This document shows, one piece after another, positions 36,580 through 47,400 of a DNA stretch of 64,000 bases. Source of the DNA: Polytrichum commune. Taxonomy: Eukaryota > Streptophyta > Polytrichopsida > Polytrichales > Polytrichaceae. The stretch covers positions 44,380,429-44,444,428 of the forward strand of contig OX485804.1 in NCBI GenBank assembly GCA_950295325.1, written 5' to 3'. Position numbers and translations under genes: made by a program. Every line of letters begins with the position of its first letter. Position 1 is the first letter of the stretch. The notes under the pieces were generated by a model. It made no database searches. It was not told where the DNA came from and saw only the letters and a list, made by a program, of their open reading frames with translations.

Positions 36580-36790
36580 AGGTTTTGAGACATCCGCCTG
36601 TGGATGCGAGTTGTGTAAGAGACTGGTATTAGGTCTGTATCAACCCGGGTTCGAATCCGGTTGGTTACATTGACTGGTGCTATCCCAAATTGAGCTAGTG
36701 ATAAAGTAGGAATAATCTATAGGCGGATACCAAGAAGACGTTACTACGCAGATGTACGTAGAATCTTCTCAATTATTTTTTATTTTTAGA
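36580..36790 (+). mobile_element. Possible tRNA-derived SINE
   Basis: A canonical pol III B box, GGTTCGAATCC, lies at 36648-36658, with an A-box-like GTGGATGCGAGTTG ~45 bp upstream. About 130 bp downstream is a T-rich tail (36770-36786). No cloverleaf acceptor stem can be formed, so it is not a tRNA gene. It sits between the duplicated transposase ends. Confidence 0.45.
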
Positions 36791-36960
36791 AACTTGTTAT
36801 TATTTATCCATGTCAATCAATCAAACCGCTCACGGTTGGGTCGTACTGAATCATTTGAAATACTTCCAGCCCATTGCTGATTTTTATTATAAAAATCCAA
36901 ACCAAAACATGTCATATTTTGACATTCAAATATATGGTACTTAATAGACCATTTGCAATA

Positions 36961-39900
36961 CTACTCACACTCTACGATACCAGCAAGTTCAAGTAGTCGC
37001 ATGACCTCGTTATAGGTATATGTAGGTGCATGAATGAACTTATCACTCTCGTAATCCACCTTGCACAAAAATCTAAACACATAATAAAGATGTTTACAAT
37101 ACACCCATTTTCCTTTCTTTCCCAATGCATGAGAGGACATTTTCGTGAAATCCGGGCATGTGCAATGCGGGATGTCGCCAATTGTGACATGGTAGGTGAT
37201 ATCCTGCTTGGAGACAATGTTGATTATCACTCCAAAGCCCGGATATGGAATGGCAGTGACCCCAACCACATAGTAACCCTCCATGAGTCCGGCGCTCTCC
37301 CATTTGTTTTTGTGATCCGCTAGCGGTGCTGTTGGATTACGACGCACTGTCTTCCCAAACCTGAATGTAGGGTGGGCGTCCGGGTTTGGTGGCATAGAAA
37401 AATGCGAGCGAGGGATGGGAAGAGTTGCAATTGTTGAAAGCCTACGACGAGGGGACAATGCCTCCCTCTGCTGTAGTTGAAATCCAGCATCTTCAAGTGC
37501 CAAAACCTCCTCTCGCGATAGATTGGTACCTATCTTCACCGGCCACGTGTTGGATACTATAGGCCAGTCCAACACATATTTCTTCTTACTGCCACTCACA
37601 CAACGTTTGATGTCGTTAGGGCAAAACCAAAATTCATACTCCACATTGTTGGGAGAGCGAAATTCCTTCCTGAGCCCTTTGTTTGTTGGAGCAGGTGTGC
37701 CATGTTTCCCAGTCCCGACTTTGGCATTGCACATAGTCCCTGTGATGGCCTGCAGTGCCCAACATCGTTTGGCTGAGTTGGGTGGTAATCTTGCAATGTG
37801 CCAGTTGGAAGCAAGACAATCAGTCTCTAACACGGATGTAGTATGAGCCACACCATGAATTGCAGAACTTAACGATTTCCCTATGCGTTGACGAGTTGCT
37901 CGGGTGTTCGGACGGGGAATGGAATAGTTCACTTTGTCGGGTCGATGAGAGTCACAATCAGCACCCGGTGGTAGGTTGAGTTTGCGTTTGGTGGAACCAA
38001 AGAGCTCTGACCCTTCCAATGCACAATCTCTAGTGTTGACGTCTTCTGCCCCTGGATAAGACTTCATGGCATCGGCCAACATTTTTGGATCTCCACACCT
38101 TGCAGCCGCTTTGAATTTCAAGGATGCCGAATCAGGACCTTTACCATCAGACCCCCCTTTCAACCATGTCCGGTAATTTGCAATTTGCATGAAAGCACGG
38201 ATCATGTCATCCACTGTAGCTTCATATAAACAAATCATCTTGTTGCCGGACTGTTGGAGCCATTTGTTGTGTACAGTCTCTGCAAGGTTGCATGTTGGCA
38301 TTTCCGCACGCTCTTCTATTGTCATATCCTATGAACAACACACAAATACAAGGATAAGACAAACATAAGATAGATTATATATTTAGGTTTGGGTCGTTCA
38401 ACCCAAAATGGCTGCCACGTTTGGGTCGAACGACCCAAACTGCCTACAAGGTTTGGGTCGAACGACCCAAACTGCCTACAAGGTTTGGGTCGAACGACCT
38501 AAACTGTTTGCGTAGTTTGGGTCGTTCGACCCAAAATGGCTGCCACGTTTGGGTCGAACGACCCAAACTGCCTGCCACATTTGGGTCGTTCGACCCAAAC
38601 TGCATACAAGGTTTGGGTCGAACGACCCAAACTATTTGTTGTTTGTTGTGTACAGTCTCTGCAAGGTTGCATATTGGCATTCCCGTACGCTCTTCTATTG
38701 TCATATCCTATGAACAATACAGAAAGACAAAGATAAGAAAAACATAAGATATATTACATTGAATAATGAAGTTTGATATGCACTTACAAGTAGCATATGG
38801 CCACCCCATTGTCTGTAACGAAAGTGCCAAAATCCCAACCATTCTGAAAGGCCAAGGATGCCTTCCTCGGAGGCAGCTCCAGATGACAACCACCAAGAAC
38901 GAATCACATGGTACTTGGTCTCAGCGTCGTCCATTGTTTTCGCGTCTTTGTAATCCTTGCATATTTGTTTGTGTTGAAATTGCAAGGATGGTTTGATATA
39001 CTTTTGGGTCACCTTATCCAAGCTTGCGGACCAATGGAAAAGACATGTACGCTCACGTGCAACCATGGGTAGACTTGGATCACCATCCCCGTAAATCGCC
39101 CTCACCGCATTCCAATTAGCTTGAGCACTATCAGCCATAAACCCTTTGAAGTTTACGTATGGTACACCATTTTCTGCCATGACAGCATTCAAATTTTCCC
39201 AAAAGAGAATTTGTGTTGCACCATCTTCAGATTGCATGTCACAACACGCAATAGTCAACACTTTACAATATCGACTGTCGTACACATGGCAAGCCATGGT
39301 CGTCCAGTCCTTCAAACGTTTGACATGGTCAAACATAATCCATGAATTCTCCATATCCCCACCGACTTGCATCCTCTTCACAAGCTCCACACCACTACCT
39401 GGAAGGTCTACAGACATCTTGAAAACAAACACTTTGTCCTTTGACTGCCCTGGGAACCGACTACCATGGACGAATTTGAAAGCAGAGTGGTCTTTGAGCG
39501 CCATAATACTATCCATAGTTCCCATTCCACTACGCAAAAAACGCTTTGATCCAGATACAAAGTTACGACAATTTGGAGACGCAAGAGTGCTGAATTTGTC
39601 CATGACGACCTCTAGGGATGAACCAACCAAGTGATGGCCTTCGACATTTGCGGGAGATTTGAGAAGGTAATCGGCCAAGAATTGTTTGCTCGCCGCCATA
39701 ACTATGGCTGAATTTTTTGCTGTGGGTATTTTCAATACTTCATTTGCAACGCATTGGTATGCCATGTCCAATGATTCACGGCATGTGCCATTGGCCACAG
39801 GGTGATCATGTACACCAAGATGAATGCAAGCCCTGGACATTCCAACGGATGTGGAGTGGATGTATATGATTCGAGCATTACACAAAGCAATGCACACAGG

Positions 39901-40923
39901 TGTGGACCGACATACCTTACACTCGACAGTGGACTTAGTAGGGGGAACAACACCCACAGCAAATGGGATAGGAGTTGAACCGGCCCATTCCGTGTTGTTC
40001 CGGAGGCCCCCATTGCGATTCATGTAATCACAGTAGTCATTATGACATTGGAGATGACCAGCACAAGTAGAGCGCCGGAAGGACAGTCGAAAGTCATTTT
40101 GGATATTCGTGGTTTTGGTGGTGCACCAAGGATGATCGTCACACATTTTGTCCATGCCGTCCATTGAGCGACCATACGTACTTGGAGCTTTGAATGCCAC
40201 AGGATGCAAGAGAAACAAAACATCACCATTAAAAGAAGATGGTAAGTACTTGACTTCACGAACATCTATACTGTCAAAATCAATGGATGCAAGATCGGAC
40301 TTTGATCTTTTTCTTGACTTTGTCAGCTTCAAGGCATCAACCATAGTCAACCCTGTAGATGAAGGTGAATGGTGTAGTGGAGGACGTTGAGAAGGTCAGA
40401 TTTGGGGAACCACCTTCTTGTACATAAGACTGCAAGGGGATTTGGCTACATGTATAGGAAGTTGGGAAGGAGTAGAATGAACACTTCTAAATGGAAATGG
40501 CGATGTGTTTGAAAGATCAATAGATGCACAAATGTCATCTTTTGAATCTGATAGCACAAACACACTATCATCAAGGGGTTCCACCTTAACAGGTGCGATA
40601 GAGGGAATTTGAACTGTGGATGTACCGGATTCGTTTGTCAAAATGACAGTTGAAGCTTGCATCTGAGACTCAGAAAGTCCTATCACCCTAAATGAACCAG
40701 GTCCTAAGATCCACATAAAACCAACATCAGTTTTATTTTTTGGAACCAAAATCGTTTCATACACCTCTCCATCTGCAGAGTACATCTCATGCTCTAAATA
40801 CATGGTTCCTATCTGGAGGTTGAATCTCAAACTAAGTAAATCCTCTGAAACACTCACATGACCATCATCTTGGAGTGGCAAGATGAAGGGAACAAAAGAT
40901 CCATGAGCTCTAATGGTAGCCAT
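36961..40923 (-). CDS. Large MULE transposase: N-terminal novel domain, WRKY-GCM1-like zinc finger, DDE, SWIM
   Basis: Two exons (40923-38788 and 38328-36961) give 1168 codons, phase 0 at the junction. One in-frame TGA at 40396-40398 (codon 176) splits it after a ~175-residue N-terminal region; the frame then stays open. N-terminal part: a compact beta-rich-looking domain shared with the older copy, then a SUMO-interaction-like FVLSDS. Residues about 250-375: Cys/His cluster RRSTCAGHLQCHNDYC, CKVC and HDHP, a WRKY-GCM1-type zinc finger. Residues about 560-635: MULE DDE landmarks (CCDMQSEDG; FMADSAQANWNAV; CLFHW). Residues about 1100-1130: SWIM zinc finger (HCTCPDF...CKHLYYVF). Such enzymes cut and reinsert the element at its inverted repeats. 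The TGA may mean two proteins, readthrough or decay (CGA to TGA). It is divergent from the methyltransferase gene. Confidence 0.8.
38388..38632. repeat. Palindrome array in transposase intron (32-bp unit, ~8 copies)
   Basis: Each 32-bp unit holds a palindrome TTTGGGTCGAACGACCCAAA (or with TT at the centre) plus a ~12-bp spacer such as CTGCCTACAAGG. Eight units follow one another. The array lies in the intron between the two transposase exons and shows the same unit design as 43247-43790. Confidence 0.92.
38637..38760 (-). repeat. Duplicated intron-exon boundary beside the palindrome array
   Basis: This block repeats 38263-38375: the acceptor, and the start of exon 2 (DMTIEER...CNLAETVHNK) with its upstream intron. 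The palindrome array lies between the two copies. Either acceptor (38707 or 38328) could be used; only 38328 leads into the long C-terminal exon. Confidence 0.8.
40396..40398 (-). other. In-frame TGA in the transposase frame
   Basis: On the minus strand ATC TGA CCT interrupts a frame that is otherwise continuous from 40923 to 38788. The frame resumes with PSQRPP and an internal Met at 40344. No GT/AG intron removes it while keeping phase; the candidate 61-bp intron would shift the frame. Confidence 0.8.
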
Positions 40924-41445
40924 AGAAAATCAAAAGAACATATGAACAACACATCACAAAAATATGGGGTGAATGTTGCTTTTGTATAGAGTTGTGTGAG
41001 GAAATGAATGGAAATGAAAACGTGTGATACAATAATGGATGGAGATGAAAGCGTGTGATACATAGCATCTAATAATACAGAAGTGGACATAACACAATAA
41101 TAGTCAGAGAATATTTATGAGCAAGATATACACAAAATGGCGTCAAATACTAAAAGTATTGGTAGAAAACAAAAATATATATGTGTGGACTGACGTAGAT
41201 GTAGAAAGAATTAAAATTGGTTGGAAAAATAAATTATTGCTCATTATGAATAGAACAAAGTAGGTGTCAGAAAATTTTGACGGATATAACAAAAATAAAC
41301 ACATAATGACAAACGCGTCGAAATATCTCGCTCATTGAACGCCAATTACAACATGTGATCGTAATATACGCCGGATTTTGTGAGATAGATACATTGGAAG
41401 AATAAATGATAGTACCTGATAGAAAACATATCATAGACACCAACG
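40924..41445. promoter_or_regulatory. Divergent intergenic region (bidirectional promoter by position)
   Basis: These 522 bp separate the starts of the transposase (minus) and methyltransferase (plus) genes. A repeated GGAAATGAAAACGTGTGATACA-like text occurs twice near 41010-41065 (GAAA(A/G)CGTGTGATACA). No TATA box is convincing. The promoter role is inferred from gene orientation only. Confidence 0.45.
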
Positions 41446-44400
41446 ATGGTGGACGATGTAGAGAGAACACCCGTGAGGCCGAAGAGAAGACGTAGGAAAG
41501 CTTTGTATTTCACTTCCGAGAAAAAGAGGTTCAAACTGAGTGTGGGAAAGAAGAATGCAAATAAGGAAGGGAAAAAAAACTTGTTGATTCCGGTAGAAGA
41601 AACTATGAAGACACTGGATTTTGATGCGATGGAGGATGATGAAGGTGCAAAGAGCAAAGAAGATATAGATGATCGTATATCAGAGTCCGAATTGAAGACG
41701 GGTTCAAAGAAGACGACAAACAAAAAGGTAAGTCAGTTCAACGTTCACATAATTTGATAGTGCATAAGTTGTAAGTTAGGACGGAGAACCTTGTACGTTC
41801 ACTCACATATCATGTAGTAGCAATTTATAGAAGTTATAAATTGGAGAGGAAAAAACCTATACGTTAATGCACATGGTATATAACAGAAATTTAGGAAGGC
41901 TAGAAGTCAGGAGGAGAACACACAGGGTTTATAAGAGCAACTTAGGAGGCGAGAAGTTGGTAGGTAAAATCCTGTACGCTAACGCACAGGGTTTATAAGA
42001 GCAACTTAGGGAGGCCAAAAGTTGGGAGCTAAAACCCTGTACGTTAACGCACAGGGTTTGTAAGAGCAATTTAGGAGGCAAAAAATTGGGAGGAGAAACC
42101 CTGTGCGTTAACGCACAGGGTTTGCAAGAGCAACTTAGGAGGCAAAAAGTTGGGAGGAGAAACCCTCTGCGTTAACGCACAAGATTTGCAAGAGCAACTT
42201 AGGAGGCAAAAAGTTGGGAGGAAAAACCATATGCGTTAACGCACAGGGTTTGTAAGAGCAACTTAGGAGGCAAAAAGTTGGGAGTAGAAACCCTGTGCGT
42301 TAACGCACAAGGTTTGCAAGACCAACTTAGGAGGCAAAAAGTTGGGAGGAGAAACCCTGTGCATTAACGCACAGGGTTTGTAAGAGCAACTTAGGAAGGC
42401 CAAAAGTTGGGAGGTAAAACGACTAGGAGAGCCTAAAAGTAAACAAATATTTATTGTATGAATTTAAATCGATCTTCAGAGCGTAGGAACAAAAAAACCA
42501 TTCAAAACGGGGTTAGAATGCAAGAAATGAGAAATATGTCTACTCAAGTATTCATGCAATACGTTATAGGAGCTAGAAAATGACACAAAATAGCATAATT
42601 TTTTTTTTACCCCGAAACCCAAAATCTACGAGGTCGCCCAAAACAAGGAAATAGATAGAAGAATGAGAAAAGAAAATGATTTCAAACCAAAACAAAATAT
42701 AAGAAGATTTTGTAGCTACGGAGATTTAGATAATATAGCATATTTTTTATTTATTTTTTGGACCCCATTAGCATTTTTTCCAGATTTTACAAGTTTTGGC
42801 AAATCTACCAATTCCAGACAAATTAAAAAAAAAACAGTTTTTAGCAAATTCAAGTCTCGGCCCTGTGCGATTAACGCACAGGCCTTATGCGCTAACGCAC
42901 AGTGGCCTCAAAGTTGCCAGCGCAGACCCTGTGCGTTAACGCACGGGGTCTACTTGCCTAGCTAAAGGCTTCACAAAGTTGGGCAAGTAGACCCTGTGCG
43001 TTAACGCACAGGGTCTGCGCTGGCAACTTTCTAGCGGCTATGCGGGGCACGAAGAGCCACGCTAAATATGGCCGCAGGGACGAGTAGTATAAATTGCCAC
43101 ACCTTCAAAGCATTCAGTCTTTTTTCTCTCATCTATCGGACCGGAGCTCGTCGCTGCAAGCTCTCTCATCTACAGGTGCAATACAAGGTTCGTTTGTACT
43201 TTCGTGATGACTAGGTAATTGCGCATAATTAGGCGTAAATTACGGGCAGTTTGGGTCGGTCGACCCAAACTGTCTGCCTGGTTTGGGTCGCTCGACCCAA
43301 ACTGTCGACCTAGTTTGGGTCGAGCGACCCAAACTGTCGACCTAGTTTGGGTCGGTCGACCCAAACTGTCGGCCTAGTTTGGGTCGAGCGACCCAAACTG
43401 TCGGCCCAGTTTGGGTCGACCGACCGAAACTGTCGGCCCAGTTTGGGTCGACCGACCGAAACTGTCGGCCCAGTTTGGGTCGACCGAAACTGTCGGCCCA
43501 GTTTGGGTCGACCGACCGAAACTGTCGGCCCAGTTTGGGTCGACCGACCCAAACTGTCGGCCCAGTTTGGGTCGACCGACCCAAACTGTCGCCCTAGTTT
43601 GGGTCGACCGACCCAAACTGTCCGTCTAGTTTAGGGTCGGTGGACCCAAACTGTCCGTCTAGTTTGGGTCGCTCGACCCAAACTGTGAGCATGGTTTGGG
43701 TCGTTCGACCCAAACTGGCTGTAGGCGGTTTGGGTCGCTCGATCGAAACCGCGTGGACAGTTTGGGTCGTTCGACCCAAACCTCGCGCCCAACTTTTGTA
43801 GACCTGTAGTTGGACACACAGACCCTGTGCGTTAACGCACAGGGTCTGCCCTTGTAGTTTTGGGGTGAGCGGCCAGCCTTATCGTACAATATTTAAAGGT
43901 GCAAATGGTAGTGTCTAGAATCATTTTTGTTATTCTTCCTTGTGTTCGTGGTATTCTGTTGTTATTGTTGTTGCTATTGCTGTTGTTTTTGTAATGTTAT
44001 TGCTAATGTGTTTCTACTGGTTTTGAAATATTTATGAAACTTATTTCATTTGTTTTAGGACCAATCAATGGATTTGGATAGAACGACTGTTATTTCTACT
44101 GGTGATGATTCTACAATGCATTCAACTCAAGATCGTCCATCTCAACAAGTTCATGTTCATCAGGACATATCGTCAAATCTTCATAATAAGAAAAAGAAAA
44201 AAATAAATGAATCTCTCGATGATTTTGACTCGGATGAAGATAATGATGGTGACAATAAAACCTATCAACAGAAAGTCTGGGAGCTTACGGACAAGTGAAA
44301 GGTTAATTCCACTTCAACAATTTCATCAATCCGTGCTGGACCGAAATCTCGTTTGCGTGTACCTTTATGTCGCATGGTTCCAATGCCTATTGTGCGTCTT

Positions 44401-47400
44401 GCTTTGAGAGGCGACATCACTAAATTGGAGGCTGACTTTTTCAATGGTTATCGTGATGGTGACCGTGTGTTTTATCTATCGGCTACCGACTCTAAGGGAA
44501 ATTTTCAATTTGTAGATGACGAGGTTCGTGCATCTTGGAGCCCAAATTGGGCTCAAGCTAATGCGGTGTTTGAAACTGAGTTAAATGCCGATCCTTCATT
44601 TACATCATACAAGAACAAGATGTTATTCATATGGGATGGTAATCACAGATTTTTTGCTTGGAAAAGTTATATTGACCGCTTGCATACCGAAGATTACGAG
44701 CGTCATGTCGTTGTGGATTCCATCATTTTGGCGTCCGAGCTTCATGACATTCCAAGTTTGTTGACTGCTATGCACGACATCAACAAGTAATGTTTTTACT
44801 TCTTTATTTTCATTTATTTCTGGTTTGTATTTTGTTATTTGAATTATATCATCCTAAATCCATAAATTCAATATTTTTTCAGGTCAACAGAAAACTCTCA
44901 CGTTTCTACCAATTTGGTGCATACTTTGTATCGGATGCAAAGTATTGGCACCATGCCTTTGACTTCTTTTAAAAAACAACTGGATCCTAGAAGTTATAAG
45001 CGATGTGAGGAGAAGTCCGTTGAAACTTGGTATTCTTTGACGCGGCCAATTTTTCTTGATTATATGTACAGTGTAAGTTTTTCTAGCATTTCCTACTATG
45101 TTTTTAATGTTTATTTATCTTTCATTTAGATCACATCTATATGTACTTATTAATTTTGGATTTTGTTTGATTTTTCAGCAAGAACTTGCCGAGGCTAGCG
45201 ATATTGCTCTCAACCTTTACAATGAAACCCATCCTCTTGAACGAACTTCAGAAGGAGTTTCTAAAGCAATGTCCGCAGCTGTCAACAAAAAACGTGCAAT
45301 GTTGTCTTCTAGTTTTACAAAACAACTAGCAATTGCTGACATCAACCTCACCCCTGCTTTTCTTGAAGAAATTAAGCACCATTGGGGTTCATTTTCGGTG
45401 CCTGAAATGTTACAAGAGAAACTTCATCGTGTTGCTGTTAGTAATGTGGATCCAGATGTCAAAGTCGGATGGCTCAAGCTTTGGAATGGCAATAGATTTG
45501 ACAAAGATGCATTGCATTTCCCGAAATCACCCCTCTCTGATTCTGCACTTGATGATTGGTTATCAAAGGCTACATATTGGGCACAGTTAGAGAAAAAAGC
45601 TATTGAAGAGCTTCAAAGTATTCTTTCATCTCCTCTTCAATTGCCTGCAGATGTGCCTACTCTCTCCGAATATATCCAAACCTGGAAGTTTGCGGCTTTC
45701 AATTCAATATTCTATCGTGAATTCAAAAGCGGAAAAGTAAAAAAACACAACGTTTGGGATGAGCAACCGAATATTGATCTTGCTATGAAGCGTGTTCTAT
45801 ACAGGTACAACTTATTCTTTACTATTTCTTGATATTTTTTCATTACATTTTACTTTTCATTCAATATTTGGCTCATAATATTTTTGTGTGTAGGTATTTC
45901 CGATATGTTTTGATTCCGCACAAATGCGTTATAGGAGAACCTCGTTTTTTTCCAAATTGGCGTGACACTGGTGCGGAAGACTCATGCATGTTCACTACTG
46001 AGATTTGTTTGGATTGGTCGCTCCCACACTATGAGGATTGTGGTTGGTATCTTGATTGTCCTAAGGATGCATGTCCGTCAAGTGAGAAGACAATCCGTCA
46101 GATAAATGATGCCAAAAATGTAGATCCTCGTGATACTGCAATTTTGCAAGCACAAATTGTGCAGCTTAAACTTAGAGAGCCAGAACCAAAAGAGACAAAA
46201 CGTCGTAAGAGAAAACATGTTCCTGAAACCAAAATACAAGGTCAATCGGAAATTTCACAACATGAAGAATTGCTTGTTCTTTCCAATGATTTGGATAAGA
46301 ATACACTTGGAGGCGAAAGTTCAAAATCCGGGTGCGATGTATTGGAATTTCATTACTCTAGCACCTATGACGCTATTCATCGTGCGCCAACGAATGTTTT
46401 GAGAAAAGAGTTATTCATACTGAAGAACTTTCTTACGCTCTCTTTTGCTCGATCTACTGCTGTCAAGAACAAGTCTGAAGGGGTTGAAGTAAGCCCTCCT
46501 GAGTGGATCCAATGGCGGGCATTTCTTGAAAATGTAAGTAATCTTCATTTTGTATTTTCTGTAATGTTCTTACTTTCATTTGGATTTTATTTTGTGTCTT
46601 ATATTGTGATATGTTGTGGTATTTCAGTTCAAAGACAATCGCGAATTTCATGTCATGGGAAGTCCGACTCCATTTGCCGTTGACTTGGTTTTTCTGCAAT
46701 TTCCGGACGGTTTTGACTTCAACCTCTCCAATAGACCTGCTGAAATTCCTCTTTGGAATAAATATGACAAGAACTGGATGGTTGCAACAATGTCCTTGTG
46801 CAAGTCCATCTTGTCTGATGATGGCGTCCTCATAGTATTTTCTGCTATCGATATGCAAACCAAGAAGGTTTTGAATTCAACCTTACACAACGGCAACATG
46901 AAAGTTCTTAGGACTTTTATTTGCCTCAATTCGTACATGGTGTTTAAGGATCCGGAGTCTCCAACCTACTCCGTAAGTATAACACATCACAATTGTTTCT
47001 ATTTAATTATTTTGGTGTTATTTGCATTGTATATAGTTTTAACACAATTTACATTTTTTTTGTAGACTCCGGCATTTATGGCTCATGTCTTGGTAAGGGA
47101 TTTTACTACCAAAAAATCCACGAGACAACCAAACTCCACTTTTTTCGGCACTGGATTGAAAAGCAAAAACTTGCTTTTCAATTTTGTGGATGAAAAAAAC
47201 ACGCTTCTTCAAAAATCGGGAAGACCTTGGAGGGGGCCATATCAAAAATCGCCGCGTTTTTTTCAAGATCTTATTGAATTGTTTACACCATCGAATGGAC
47301 GCGTTGTTGATTTGACATGTTCCACTGGAGCTTCTATCCTAGCAACACGCGCATGTGGCAAACATCTTCTTGCATTTGAGGGTGATAATGACATGTTTGA

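Noticed and set aside
36600-36670. tRNA gene
   Set aside because: A perfect B box is present, but no acceptor stem or anticodon arm can be formed around it. A SINE head is more likely.
40351-40411. 61-bp intron removing the transposase TGA
   Set aside because: GT and AG are present, but removal of 61 nt would shift the frame that is otherwise open on both sides. The donor is also weak.
43170-43634. Open frames of 60-95 codons with repeated GRSTQT or VWVERPKL peptides (also at 38421-38747)
   Set aside because: They are translations of the 32-bp palindromic unit. Because 32 is not a multiple of 3 the frame cycles, and the peptides on both strands mirror each other.
41886-43790. CRISPR array
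   Set aside because: The units are regularly spaced palindromes, but the spacers are also repeated rather than unique, no cas genes exist, and the genome is a spliced eukaryote.
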